Shown: positions 28,154 through 37,158 of the stretch, in pieces | Layout: the number at the start of each line of letters is the position of its first letter | Position numbering within the stretch: the first letter of the stretch is position 1 | Source of the DNA: Microbacterium sp. GCS4 | GTDB lineage: Bacteria > Actinomycetota > Actinomycetes > Actinomycetales > Microbacteriaceae | Assembly: GCF_001262495.1 (NCBI RefSeq) | Contig: NZ_LGYE01000001.1 | Coordinates: 1,302,001-1,366,000, forward strand | Reading direction: 5' to 3' | Length of the DNA stretch: 64,000 nt | The notes under the pieces: model-generated | What the model was told of the DNA's origin: nothing | Database searches by the model: none | What the model saw: only the letters and a program-made list of their open reading frames with translations | Program-made: the position numbers and the translations under genes

Positions 28154-28972
28154 TCAGCGCACCGCGCCGGCGGTCAGCCCGCCGACCAGCCAGCGCTGGA
28201 AGAACACCGCGGCAGCGAACACGGGCACCACGCCGAGGAACGACGCGGCAGCGATCTTGCCGAAGTGCGGCGTGCGGTCGCCGTAGAACAGCGACAGGGC
28301 CACCGGGAAGGTCTGCGAGTCCACGCTCTGCGTGAGAAAGGTCGCGAGCAGGAACTCGTTGTAGTTGAGGATCGCGACGATGATCCCGATCGCCACGAGG
28401 CTCGGCAGCAGCAACGGCGCGACGACCGACCACAGCATCCGCACCGAGCCCGCGCCGTCGATCCGCGCCGCCTCCTCGATCTCTACCGGCAGACGACGGA
28501 TGAAGCCCTCGAGCAGCCAGACCGCGACCGGCACGTTCACGAGCGCGTACACGAGCGCGAGCCCGAGCAGAGTGTTGTTGAGGCCGAGGACCCGCAGCAG
28601 GATGAGCAGGGGCACCACCGCGACGATCGGCGGCAGCAGCCAAGGACTCATGAGCGTCGCGGCCAGAGTGCGCCCGCCCGCGTGATGGCGCACGATCGCC
28701 CAGGCGCCCGGCACCGCGAGCGCGAGCGAGAGCACGGACCCGCCGACCGCGGCCGCGACCGAGTTGAGGATCGCCCGGGGGATGTCGGTCGCGATGACGT
28801 CGGCCCAGTTCGACCAGTGCGGATCCGCACTCCAGAGCACTCCGGCCACCGTCTCGTCACGCCCCATGAGCGACACCGAGAACAGGTAGGCGAGCGGGAC
28901 CAGGGTGACGGCGAGCGCCACGAGCAGCACCGTGCCCGCGACCGGCCGCGGCCGTACTCGACGTTCACTCAT
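28154..28972 (-). CDS. Carbohydrate ABC transporter permease, MalG/CUT1 type
   Basis: 272 residues with six membrane helices. The EAA coupling loop is EEAARIDGAGSVRMLWSVVAPL (split: EEAARIDGAGSV, RMLWSVVAPL). The C-terminal location of the loop and the short N-terminus fit the MalG half. It overlaps the MalF-type gene by 8 bp. There is no cognate ATPase gene in the window; many actinobacterial CUT1 systems share a distant MsiK-type ATPase. Confidence 0.92.
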   Translation of the reverse strand: MSERRVRPRPVAGTVLLVALAVTLVPLAYLFSVSLMGRDETVAGVLWSADPHWSNWADVIATDIPRAILNSVAAAVGGSVLSLALAVPGAWAIVRHHAGGRTLAATLMSPWLLPPIVAVVPLLILLRVLGLNNTLLGLALVYALVNVPVAVWLLEGFIRRLPVEIEEAARIDGAGSVRMLWSVVAPLLLPSLVAIGIIVAILNYNEFLLATFLTQSVDSQTFPVALSLFYGDRTPHFGKIAAASFLGVVPVFAAAVFFQRWLVGGLTAGAVR

Positions 28973-29894
28973 GACGGGCCTTCCGGGCGAGGGCGGCGAC
29001 CACCAGGGTGACCGCCGTGACGATGACGGCGAAGACCAGCGTGATGGCGGATGCTCGTCCGATGTCGAACTCCTTCAACGCCACCTGCTGGATGAGGTAG
29101 GTGGTGGTCGTCGAGGCCTGCCCCGGCCCGCCCGAGGTCATCACGACCACGAGATCGAACACCTTGAGCGCGATCACGAGGCGGATGAAGAACGCGGCGA
29201 GGACCGTCCCCGCGATGGCGGGCCAGGTGATGTGACGGAACAGGCGACCACCGTGCGCACCGTCGAGAGCCGCGGCCTCGCGCACGGCCGGATCCTGCGT
29301 CAGGAGCGCCGCGTAGACGAGGATCACGATGAGCGGCGTCCACTGCCACACGTCGGCGAGTCCGATGGCAGGGAGCGCCCACGCCGTGGTCGACAGCGGC
29401 GCGAGCGGGATCCCGGGCAGCAGAGTGGCGAGCAGCCCGCCCCCGGGGTTGAAGACGAGCTTCCATAGCGTGCCGACCACCACGGGCGGGGTGATCAGCG
29501 GGAGGAGCAGCAGAGTGCGGACCACCGCACCGGAGCGCGTCGCCCGTTCGAGGGCCACCGCGATGGCCACGCCGAGCACCGTGCTGGCGACGGCGACGGC
29601 GAGGGCGTAGAGCACCGTGCGGGTGAACGACGCGACGACGTCGCCGTCGGCCAGCACGGTCTCGAGGTTCGCCGTGCCGACCCACTCCTGGAAGGGGCGG
29701 CCGAGCGTCGAATCGGTGAAGGCTGCCGCGACGATGAACAGCAGCGGGTAGGCGCCGAGCACCACGATCGACAGGATCGTCGGGGCGGTGAATCCGCGCA
29801 CAGAGGCGGACGCGCGCCGACCCGCCCGTCGCGGCACGGAGCCGGACGGGCGGGCGGGACGCGTGAGTGCGCGCGCTGCGAGGGTGTCAGCCAA
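28965..29894 (-). CDS. Carbohydrate ABC transporter permease, MalF/CUT1 type
   Basis: 309 residues if started at TTG 29894; the frame is open to an ATG at 29933 inside the preceding gene. Six membrane segments and the EAA loop VREAAALDGAHGGRLFRHITWP (split: VREAAALDGAHG, GRLFRHITWP). TTG was preferred because it overlaps the upstream stop by only 8 bp and follows GGGAAG, but the start is uncertain. It pairs with the MalG-type permease and the lipoprotein below. Confidence 0.85.
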   Translation of the reverse strand: MADTLAARALTRPARPSGSVPRRAGRRASASVRGFTAPTILSIVVLGAYPLLFIVAAAFTDSTLGRPFQEWVGTANLETVLADGDVVASFTRTVLYALAVAVASTVLGVAIAVALERATRSGAVVRTLLLLPLITPPVVVGTLWKLVFNPGGGLLATLLPGIPLAPLSTTAWALPAIGLADVWQWTPLIVILVYAALLTQDPAVREAAALDGAHGGRLFRHITWPAIAGTVLAAFFIRLVIALKVFDLVVVMTSGGPGQASTTTTYLIQQVALKEFDIGRASAITLVFAVIVTAVTLVVAALARKARHE

Positions 29895-31227
29895 GGATGT
29901 CTTCCCACTCGGCCTGCACGCGGTCGAGCGCATCCTGAGCCGTGCCGCCGTCGCCCGCGATGAGCTTGGCCAGCTCGTCGGTGAGGATCTGCGCGGCCCG
30001 CGAGGCGTTCTCGCCAGTCGGCCAGGCGAGCGAACCGCTCAGCGTGGTGCGGTTGACGCGCTGCAGGTCGGGGTAGGTCTCTCCGTAGGCCGCGCTCTCG
30101 AGCGAGGACTCGCGGTTCGGGTCGATGCCGGTCTGCGGGTCGGCGACGATGAGCTCGGAGTTCACCTCGCTCGACGCGGCGTACTCGATGAACGCCTTCG
30201 CCAGATCGGTCTTCTGCGTGTTCGCGGCGATGACCCACGTGAAGCCGGCCACGAGCGAGGCCTTGGGCTCGGTGTTGTCGCCGCCGACCGGGAGGGTGGT
30301 GACGCCCCACTTGCCGGCGACCTTGGAGTCGGGGTTCGTCTCGGAGCCGACGCCGAGGTCGGTCCAGTTCTCGATGAAGCCGACCTTGCCGTCATACCAG
30401 GCGCCGTTGCCGACACCGAAGTCCGTCTCGGCCGGGGTCGGGAAGGCGTAGGGCACGGCATCCACGAGCGCCTGGGCCGCAGCGACGGCCTCGGGCGAGT
30501 TGATCGTGGGCTCGCCGTCCTCGTCGACGAACTCCCCGCCGAAGCCGGCGAGGCGGTTCGCGAAGGCGGCGCCGAGGATGAGCGGCGACTTCTGTCCGAA
30601 GATCGCCGAGCCGTAGACGCCCTGGTCACCCTCGTTCTCGGTGATCGTCTTCACGTCCTCGAGGTACTCGTCCCAGGTGGCGGGCGGCTCGGTGATGCCG
30701 TTCCGCTCCAGGATCTCGGTGTTGTAGAACAGCACGTGCGTGTCGCCGTCGAAGGGCAGGCCGTAACGTCGGTCGCCCACGAGCGTGTAGGGGTCGTTGA
30801 TCGACGGGATGAAGTCGTCGGTCTCGAGCGAGGGCGTCTCGTCGATCCAGTCGGTGAGGTCCTGGATCGAGCCGCCCTCCGCGAGGTCGCCGATCGAGAC
30901 GTACCAGGGTGCGGCGACGTCGAAGCTGTTCGCCCCGGACTGCTGGTCGAGCGCGAGCGTGGAGCCGATCTCGTCGTAGGGGACGATCGTGAGGTTAACC
31001 TCGGCGCCGGTCTCCTCCTCGAAGTGCTCCTTGAGCCAGTTGCCGGCTCCCTCGTGCGAGGTGATGAGCAGCGCGTTGAGGGTCTGCCCCGAGAACTCGC
31101 CGTCGTCGCCGGTTGCTTCGGACTGCGGGGCTTGCGTCGCGCAGCCGGCGATGGCGATCGTCGCGGCCGTCACGCCGGCGGCGCCGAGCAGGAGGCGGCG
31201 TGCGCGGCGGCTCGGAAGAAGGGACAT
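29887..31227 (-). CDS. Sugar-binding lipoprotein, CUT1 ABC transporter
   Basis: 446 residues. Lipobox IAIAGC (Cys29), then an extracellular solute-binding protein family 1 fold: LNALLITSHEGAGNWLKEHF, YGLPFDGDTHVLFYNTEIL, WDEYLEDVKTIT, and a C-terminal tail ending DRVQAEWEDILG typical of the family. It delivers an oligosaccharide to the permease pair downstream. It is divergent from the monooxygenase gene at 31407. Confidence 0.93.
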   Translation of the reverse strand: MSLLPSRRARRLLLGAAGVTAATIAIAGCATQAPQSEATGDDGEFSGQTLNALLITSHEGAGNWLKEHFEEETGAEVNLTIVPYDEIGSTLALDQQSGANSFDVAAPWYVSIGDLAEGGSIQDLTDWIDETPSLETDDFIPSINDPYTLVGDRRYGLPFDGDTHVLFYNTEILERNGITEPPATWDEYLEDVKTITENEGDQGVYGSAIFGQKSPLILGAAFANRLAGFGGEFVDEDGEPTINSPEAVAAAQALVDAVPYAFPTPAETDFGVGNGAWYDGKVGFIENWTDLGVGSETNPDSKVAGKWGVTTLPVGGDNTEPKASLVAGFTWVIAANTQKTDLAKAFIEYAASSEVNSELIVADPQTGIDPNRESSLESAAYGETYPDLQRVNRTTLSGSLAWPTGENASRAAQILTDELAKLIAGDGGTAQDALDRVQAEWEDILG

Positions 31228-31406
31228 GAGGGCTCCTCAGGAGTCGGGTCGGGAAGCGGATCGGCGCTCACGCTAGGAGTGGGATGCGGTCGACCGCGCG
31301 CCGCGCGTAACAGTTCGTCTCACCGCGACAGAGTGCGTCATCGACCCGACGGACGCGGGTCTCGAATCGCTAGGGTCGCCTCTACCCCACCCGCCAGAGG
31401 AGCACC

Positions 31407-32888
31407 GTGCCCAGCCGCATCATCCTGAACGCCTTCGATATGACCTGCGTCACGCACCAGGCTCCCGGCCTCTGGCGTCACCCCGACAATCAGGCCGATC
31501 GGTACCACGACCTGGACTACTGGGTCGATCTCGCGAAGACGCTCGAGCGCGGTCGTTTCGACGCGGTCTTCATCGCCGACGTGCTGGGCACCTACGACGT
31601 GTACCGTGAGTCGGCGGCTGCCGCGCTGGGTGACGCCGCGCAGGTGCCCCTGGGCGATCCGGTGGTGCAGATCTCCGCGATGGCGCATGCGACCGAGCAC
31701 CTCGGCTTCGGGGTGACCGTCGCGACCACCTACGAGCAGCCGTACGCGCTGGCGCGACGGTTCTCGACGCTCGACCACTTCACTCGCGGCCGCGTCGGCT
31801 GGAACGTCGTCACGAGCTACCTGGACTCCGCCGCCCGCAATCTGGGACTCGACACCCAGATCGGGCACGACGAGCGGTACGAGATCGCCGAGGAGTTCCT
31901 CGACGTGACGTACAAGCTGTGGGAGGGGTCGTGGGACGACGACGCCGTGCGGCGCGACCGCGAGTCCGGGGTCTTCACCGATCCGTCGCGCGTGCACCCG
32001 ATCGGCCACGAGGGGCAGCACTACCGGGTGCCCGGCATCCACCTCGCCGAGCCGAGTCCGCAGCGCACACCCGTCATGTTCCAGGCGGGAGCCTCACCCC
32101 GCGGACGCCAGTTCGCCGCGACGCACGGCGAGGCGATCTTCATCAACGGGCTGCGTCCCGAGCTCACGCGCCCGCTGACCGACGACATCCGGGACCGTGC
32201 CGAGGCGCTCGGCCGCCCGCGGGACTCGGTCCGGGTCCTCACGCTCGTCACGGTCGTGGTCGCCGCGACCGATGAAGAGGCGCAGTCGAAGCTCGACGAC
32301 TACCGCCGCTACGTCTCGCTCGAGGGCGCACTGGCACTGTACGGCGGCTGGTCGGGACTCGACCTGTCGCAGTTCGACCCGGACGTGCCGCTCGAATACG
32401 TGGACACGGATGCCGCACGCTCCGCGCTGTCGATCTTCACGAAGGCCGACCCGGAGCGCGCGTGGACCCCGCGCGACATCGCCCACTACGTCGGCATCGG
32501 CGGCATCGGACCCGTGATCGTCGGAAGCCCGCAGACCGTCGCCGACGAGCTGGAGCGCTGGGTGGAGGTCGGAGGCGTCGACGGTTTCAACATCGCGTAC
32601 GTCGTGACCCCTGGATCCTTCGAGGACATCGTCGAGCACCTGATCCCGGAGCTGCAGCGCCGCGGGCGCGTGTGGGACGAGTACCCCGAGGGGACCCTGC
32701 GGGGACGCCTCACGGGCGACGGCTCCCCCGTCATCGCGGACTGGCACCCCGCACACCGGTATCGCGGACCCTTCGCCGACGGACCGAGCGCCCTCGACGG
32801 CACCCTCGGCGGGCCGCTGACCGACGACTCGACCGACATCACGAACGACATCACGAACGACATCACCGAGAAGGAGGGCGCCCGATGA
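31407..32888 (+). CDS. NtaA/SnaA/DszA-family FMNH2-dependent monooxygenase (copy 1)
   Basis: 493 residues from GTG 31407 behind AGAGGAG. Luciferase-like TIM barrel. The family signatures FSTLDHFTRGRVGWNVVTSYL (split: FSTLDHFTRGRV, GWNVVTSYL) and YKLWEGSWDDDAV are clear. Members oxidise nitrilotriacetate, dibenzothiophene sulfone or alkyl sulfonates using reduced flavin from a separate reductase, which is not seen here. It overlaps the next gene by 4 bp (ATGA). The C-terminus holds a 12-bp tandem repeat coding for TDITNDITNDIT. The neighbouring DszC/SfnB-like pair suggests organosulfur use. Confidence 0.92.
   Translation: MPSRIILNAFDMTCVTHQAPGLWRHPDNQADRYHDLDYWVDLAKTLERGRFDAVFIADVLGTYDVYRESAAAALGDAAQVPLGDPVVQISAMAHATEHLGFGVTVATTYEQPYALARRFSTLDHFTRGRVGWNVVTSYLDSAARNLGLDTQIGHDERYEIAEEFLDVTYKLWEGSWDDDAVRRDRESGVFTDPSRVHPIGHEGQHYRVPGIHLAEPSPQRTPVMFQAGASPRGRQFAATHGEAIFINGLRPELTRPLTDDIRDRAEALGRPRDSVRVLTLVTVVVAATDEEAQSKLDDYRRYVSLEGALALYGGWSGLDLSQFDPDVPLEYVDTDAARSALSIFTKADPERAWTPRDIAHYVGIGGIGPVIVGSPQTVADELERWVEVGGVDGFNIAYVVTPGSFEDIVEHLIPELQRRGRVWDEYPEGTLRGRLTGDGSPVIADWHPAHRYRGPFADGPSALDGTLGGPLTDDSTDITNDITNDITEKEGAR
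32834..32869 (+). repeat. Three 12-bp tandem repeats at the monooxygenase 3' end
   Basis: The unit CGACATCACGAA occurs twice, then once with two changes. The unit length is a multiple of three, so changes in copy number keep the frame and only alter the disordered tail. Confidence 0.8.
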
Positions 32889-34111
32889 GCGTCGCCGCAG
32901 ACACCACGACCCGCAGCCGCTGGACCGGCACCGCCGATGCGGCAGAGCGCGCGCACTGGCGCGCCGTCGCGGAACGCGTCGCCGAGGAGCTCGGCCGCGA
33001 CGCCCTGCAGCGCGACCGCGCGAATCAGGACCCGACGGTCGAGCTCGACCTGCTGCGCGACGCGGGTCTCGTGAACCTGCTGCAGCCGGCGGAGTTCGGC
33101 GGGGGCGGCGCGCACTGGGAGACGGCGTTCCTCGTCATCCGCATCCTGTCGCGCGCCGACGCCTCGATCGCGCAGGTGCTCGCGTATCACTACATCAACT
33201 CGGGCAACATCGGCTTCGCGGCCGACCCCGCGGTGCAGGACGACTGGCACCGGCGCACGATCGACGGCCGTTGGGTGTGGGGCGACTCCGTGAACCCGAC
33301 CGATCCCGACCTCGAGCTCACAGCCGACGGCGACGGCTACCGGCTCACCGGGCTCAAGCGATTCTCGACCGGGGCATCGGCGGGCGACGTCGTGCTGGCC
33401 GCTGCCGCGGTACGCGGGGGCGACCTCGACGGCACCGCGCAGCTCGTCGTGCTCGACCACGACCGCGACGGCATCCGCTACCTCGGCGACTGGGATGCTC
33501 TGGGTCAGCGCCTCTCGGCGAGCGGATCCGTCCGGTTCGAGAACGTGCGGGTCGAGCGCGCCGACGTGCTCGGCGAGCTCGGCGACGAGCCGTTCTCCAC
33601 GCTCATCACCCCCGGGATCCAGCTCGCGTTCGGCAACCTCTACCTCGGCATCGCGGAAGGCGCTCTCGCGCGCGGTCTCGACATCGTGCGGGCCCGACCG
33701 CGCGCCTGGTTCCTCAGCCAGGCCGACTCGTACCGCAACGACCCGTTCGTGCAGCGCGTTGTCGGCGAGTTCGCCTCGCGCATCGCGGCCGTCGAAGCCC
33801 TGGCCGACCGCGCCGGGCGCCTCTTCGACGAGGTCGTGGACGAGGGCGGACAACTGACCGCGGAGCGCCGCGGCGAACTGGCGATCGAGATCGCGAAGCT
33901 CAAGGTCGTGTCGACCGAAGTGGGCATCGAGGTCGCCGACCGGATCTTCGAGGTCACCGGATCGAGCTCGGCGAAGGCCGACGTCGGCCTGGACCTGTTC
34001 TGGCGCAACGTGCGCACGCACTCGCTGCACGACCCGGTCGATTACAAGAAGCTCGAGGTCGGCGCGTGGACCCTGAACGGCGAGCTGCAGCCGATCTCGC
34101 TGTACACGTGA
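32885..34111 (+). CDS. Acyl-CoA-dehydrogenase-fold flavin monooxygenase (DszC/SfnB-like), copy A
   Basis: 408 residues. It has the acyl-CoA dehydrogenase three-domain fold: N-terminal helices (LLRDAGLVNLLQPAEFGGGG), a middle barrel (WVWGDSVNPTDPDLEL) and C-terminal helices (FWRNVRTHSLHDPVDYKKLEVG). The RNxRTHSLHDPV tail, rather than the dehydrogenase catalytic Glu region, is shared with DszC, SfnB and related flavin monooxygenases acting on sulfur compounds. ATG 32885 overlaps the previous stop. It is paired with a second, distinct copy downstream. Confidence 0.9.
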   Translation: MSVAADTTTRSRWTGTADAAERAHWRAVAERVAEELGRDALQRDRANQDPTVELDLLRDAGLVNLLQPAEFGGGGAHWETAFLVIRILSRADASIAQVLAYHYINSGNIGFAADPAVQDDWHRRTIDGRWVWGDSVNPTDPDLELTADGDGYRLTGLKRFSTGASAGDVVLAAAAVRGGDLDGTAQLVVLDHDRDGIRYLGDWDALGQRLSASGSVRFENVRVERADVLGELGDEPFSTLITPGIQLAFGNLYLGIAEGALARGLDIVRARPRAWFLSQADSYRNDPFVQRVVGEFASRIAAVEALADRAGRLFDEVVDEGGQLTAERRGELAIEIAKLKVVSTEVGIEVADRIFEVTGSSSAKADVGLDLFWRNVRTHSLHDPVDYKKLEVGAWTLNGELQPISLYT

Positions 34112-34122
34112 GGGGCGGCGAC

Positions 34123-35346
34123 ATGACAGACACGCAGAAGGACCGACTGGCCGCAGCGCGCGAGCGCCTGCGCCCGCTGTTCGCCGAGATCGGCGAGGGC
34201 ACGGTCGCGCGCGAGCAGAGCCGCACACTGCCCTTCGCCGAAGTCGAGGCGCTGCGCACCGCAGGGTTCGGTCGGCTGCGGCTGCCGGCGGAGCACGGCG
34301 GCGACGGGCTCGATTGGCCCGCGTTCGCCGAGCTGCTGATCGAGCTCGCCGCCGCGGACTCGAACCTGCCGCAGATCTTTCGCGGGCACATCGCCTACGT
34401 CGAGCACGTGCTCGCGTCGCCTCCGGGACCGCGAAGGGATCTCTGGCTCCACAGGCTCGGCGCCGGCGAGCTCGTGGGCAATGGGTGGTCGGAGAACGGA
34501 GCGGCCGCCGTCGGGACGAACGCCACCCGCGTCTCTCGCCGGCCCGACGGCACCTGGCGCGTCGACGGTCGCAAGTTCTACACGACCGGCAGCATCTTCG
34601 CCGACTGGATCGACGCGACGGTCGATCTCGACGGCACCACCGTGACGGCGCTCATCCGCCGGGATCAGGACGCCGTGGCGGTCTCGGACGACTGGGACGG
34701 CTTCGGCCAACCGCTCACCGGCACCGGCACGGCCGTGTTCGACGATGCCTCGGTAGATGAGGACGACGTCGAGCCCTTCACGGCGCGGTTCCCCTTCCAG
34801 ACCGCGGTGTACCAGCTCACGCTCCTGTCGGTGCTCGCCGGCATCGCCGCGGCGATCAAGCGCGACACCGCGGCCCAGGTGCGCGCCCGCACCCGGGTGT
34901 ACAGCCACGGCAGCGCCGACCGCGTCGCCGACGACCCGCAGGTGCTGCAGATCGTCGGCGAGCTCACCGCGGTGCGCGCCACCGCACGAGCCCTCGTGCT
35001 CGACGTCGCCCGCGAGGTGCAGCAGGCGGCCGACGCCCTCGGAACCGCGCAGGAGCAGGATGCCGTGGTCGCGGCCGAGCTGCGTTCGGCCCATGCCCAG
35101 ATCGTGCTGACGGAGCTCGTGCCGCGCGCCGCCTCCCGCCTGTTCGACACGCTCGGCGCGTCGGCCGTGCGCTCCGGAACGGCCCTCGACCGGCACTGGC
35201 GCAACGCCCGCACCGTGTCCTCGCACAACCCGTGGATCTTCAAGGCCCGCCAGCTCGGAGACCACGCGGTCAACGGCAGAACGCCGGACTTCGTCTGGGC
35301 GGTCGGTGCGGCGAAAGCGCAGGAGGGCGCCCCGGCCCCGGTCTGA
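34123..35346 (+). CDS. Acyl-CoA-dehydrogenase-fold flavin monooxygenase (DszC/SfnB-like), copy B
   Basis: 407 residues, 11 bp after copy A and only distantly similar to it. The same layout is visible: AGFGRLRLPAEHGGDG, VDGRKFYTTGSIFADWI (split: VDGRKFYTTG, SIFADWI) and the C-terminal HWRNARTVSSHNPWIFKARQLG. The HNP(W/A) ending is typical of the SfnB/DszC group. GGGGCGG precedes the ATG. Its 3' end is partly duplicated downstream (36004-36057). With the NtaA-like gene and copy A it makes a three-gene oxidative operon. Confidence 0.9.
   Translation: MTDTQKDRLAAARERLRPLFAEIGEGTVAREQSRTLPFAEVEALRTAGFGRLRLPAEHGGDGLDWPAFAELLIELAAADSNLPQIFRGHIAYVEHVLASPPGPRRDLWLHRLGAGELVGNGWSENGAAAVGTNATRVSRRPDGTWRVDGRKFYTTGSIFADWIDATVDLDGTTVTALIRRDQDAVAVSDDWDGFGQPLTGTGTAVFDDASVDEDDVEPFTARFPFQTAVYQLTLLSVLAGIAAAIKRDTAAQVRARTRVYSHGSADRVADDPQVLQIVGELTAVRATARALVLDVAREVQQAADALGTAQEQDAVVAAELRSAHAQIVLTELVPRAASRLFDTLGASAVRSGTALDRHWRNARTVSSHNPWIFKARQLGDHAVNGRTPDFVWAVGAAKAQEGAPAPV
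35273..35326 (+). repeat. Direct repeat, copy 1 (inside the 3' end of monooxygenase copy B)
   Basis: 54 bp matching 36004-36057 at 50 of 54 positions by direct comparison. The intact copy encodes NGRTPDFVWAVGAAKAQE. Confidence 0.9.
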
Positions 35347-35410
35347 CCCCCGCGACGACGCGCGTTCGCGCTCTCGCGGCACACGACCGGTCTCTGTCAT
35401 GCTGTCGAGC

Positions 35411-35992
35411 ATGAGGACCGGAACCACTGCGGCGTGGAGCGTCGCCGTCATCGCCGTCATCGCGGCGATCGGCGTCGCAGCCGTGATGATCTCGTCGTCC
35501 GTCGCGTCGGATGCGACGTCGTCCGCGGCGACGGGAGCGACACCGACTCCGACGCCCAGCGCGAGCCTGCCCCTGGACGAGGAGGCCGCGATGATGGCGG
35601 AGCTCGGCGACGGCTACCAGTACCTGGGCCACGGCACGAGCATCCCGAAGAACGCTCTCCCGGGGTGCCCTGAATCCGGTTACATCTTCCTCGGCAGCGA
35701 CGGCGACGAGCCCCCGCATGCCGAGCACCTCGGGGCCGACCTCGTCGACCTCGGGTCGCGTGATTACGCCGAGGGCGCGGTCGGGTTCGACGAGCAGGGC
35801 CGCATCGCGACGTACACGGTCGCTCCCGGCGACGTGGAGACGGCGATCGGCGAGCGCTTCTGCATCTACAACGCCGGCATGCTGGGGATGCTCAACGGCT
35901 ACAAGGGCGGCGACGCCTTCCAGCCCGGCGACGTGATCACCCTGAACGCCGACCTCGTCACGGACTGGGTCAGCCCCTACCCCGAGGGCTGA
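35411..35992 (+). CDS. Secreted or membrane-anchored protein with LysM-like domain
   Basis: 193 residues. One N-terminal membrane segment (~8-28, WSVAVIAVIAAIGVAAVMI), a Ser/Thr/Pro linker (ATPTPTPSASLP), then an extracellular domain. The last ~55 residues, starting IATYTVAPGDVETAIGERF (split here) and ending FQPGDVITLN, resemble a LysM peptidoglycan-binding module: YTVxxGD at the front and PGDxITL at the back. ATG 35411 was preferred over 35399 because the membrane segment starts there; neither has a good ribosome binding site. It lies between the two copies of a 54-bp direct repeat. Confidence 0.72.
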   Translation: MRTGTTAAWSVAVIAVIAAIGVAAVMISSSVASDATSSAATGATPTPTPSASLPLDEEAAMMAELGDGYQYLGHGTSIPKNALPGCPESGYIFLGSDGDEPPHAEHLGADLVDLGSRDYAEGAVGFDEQGRIATYTVAPGDVETAIGERFCIYNAGMLGMLNGYKGGDAFQPGDVITLNADLVTDWVSPYPEG

Positions 35993-36003
35993 GCGCGCGT
36001 CAC

Positions 36004-36101
36004 ACGGCAGAACGCCGGACGTCGTCTGGGCGGTCGGTTCGGCGAAAGCACAAGAGGCCCCCGTCGCTTCCTCGTACCGCGGCGAGCGGAGGCGTCTCTA
36101 G
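36004..36101 (+). pseudogene. Duplicated 3' end of the DszC/SfnB-like gene
   Basis: 36004-36057 repeats the end of the upstream monooxygenase copy B and still reads in frame as GRTPDVVWAVGSAKAQEAP, then diverges and stops at 36099-36101. No start and no body of the gene are present. It is a remnant of a duplication or of a second, mostly deleted paralogue. Confidence 0.8.
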
Positions 36102-36322
36102 ACATCCCGGATCATGCAGATCAGCTGCTCCCGGTCCTCCCACGACACCGTCTCGGCGAACCCGGCCTTCCGGTAGAGGGCGATCGCGTCTGCGCGCCAC
36201 TTCCACACCGAGAGCCGGATTCCCAGGGCGCCGACGTGCACGGCGTGGTGGTGCGCTGCGTCCAGCAGCGCGGTCGCGAGGCGTCGCCCGCGGTGCGCGG
36301 GATCCGTACTCGATGATTCCAC
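36098..36322 (-). pseudogene. Truncated GNAT acetyltransferase
   Basis: Up to 74 residues from a possible GTG at 36322. The sequence AHRGRRLATALLDAAHHHA followed by IRLSVWKWRADAIALYRKAGF is the C-terminal half of a GNAT domain (acetyl-CoA loop RGRRLA, then the final strand-helix). The N-terminal half is absent and the upstream frame belongs to another gene. It abuts the duplicated gene end, so this locus has been rearranged. Confidence 0.65.
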
Positions 36323-36366
36323 GGGTGCGGTCCTCGCCTCGGCGGTGCTCTCTCGGTCGTCGATGG

Positions 36367-37002
36367 TCAGGTGGCTGCGCCACTGTCGAGCAGCCAGTGG
36401 TAGCGCATCATGAGCGCGCGGTCGGTCGCTCCGAGCGCCGCGGCGAGGCCGATCCCGAGATTCAGCCACCACGGCAGATGGATCGGCGATTCGAAGACTC
36501 CGAGGGAGTCGGCGATCACCGGGATGCGCGAGAGCGGTTCGGCGAGCTGCAGCAGGTTCACTCCGAGACCGACGACCAACGCGACGATGGCAGCGGCCGC
36601 GAGGGCGCGGCTGGCCGCAGGATGCCGTCGCGACAGGCGCAGGCGTCGCCCCTCCGCGGACGCGGGATCGGGCTGCAGCTGACGTTCCCGGCCATCGAAC
36701 GCGACGAACGCGCATCGCCGCAGCCCCGCCTCGCTGGTGCGCACTTCGATGACCCCGCCGTCCACCGGGAATCGTGCGGGCACCCTCGACATGGCCGCAC
36801 GGCGCCCGTCGACGTACAGGCTCGCCATGATCTCGCCGGTCTCGAGGTCTCCCCCGTGTTTGACCTCGATCGCATGGATCACCTCGCGGCCTTCCGACGG
36901 GAGAGCGATGGACAGCACCGAGCGCCGGAACATCTGCCACCACCGGAAGGGGCGCAGCGGCCGCCCGTCGCCGGGTGTGATCCGCGTGCTCCATCTGACC
37001 AT
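36367..37002 (-). CDS. Hypothetical membrane protein
   Basis: 211 residues, not recognised. The N-terminal ~100 residues form a soluble, beta-rich domain (FRRSVLSIALPSEGREVIHAIEV) like a small cytoplasmic sensor domain. Two hydrophobic segments follow at ~133-152 and ~178-195, joined by a short loop. It is transcribed toward the truncated GNAT and away from the two-component system. ATG 37002 is the only start that covers the whole domain. Confidence 0.6.
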   Translation of the reverse strand: MVRWSTRITPGDGRPLRPFRWWQMFRRSVLSIALPSEGREVIHAIEVKHGGDLETGEIMASLYVDGRRAAMSRVPARFPVDGGVIEVRTSEAGLRRCAFVAFDGRERQLQPDPASAEGRRLRLSRRHPAASRALAAAAIVALVVGLGVNLLQLAEPLSRIPVIADSLGVFESPIHLPWWLNLGIGLAAALGATDRALMMRYHWLLDSGAAT

Positions 37003-37158
37003 CTGCTGCCTCTTCCCTGAACGACCGAGGTTCTCACGCTAGGTGCGCCTGCTCGGTCGGCACATCGGCCGCCGGCAGAAGGCGCTCATACTTTGGTCGG
37101 AGAGCCGGCGACGTCGGCACGAGGTGCGGGCCGGAGTACGACTCGTAGGATCGGGCTC

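Noticed and set aside
29788..31428. 546-codon plus-strand frame opposite the sugar-binding protein
   Set aside because: Antisense shadow; the minus strand encodes a clear lipoprotein with family motifs.
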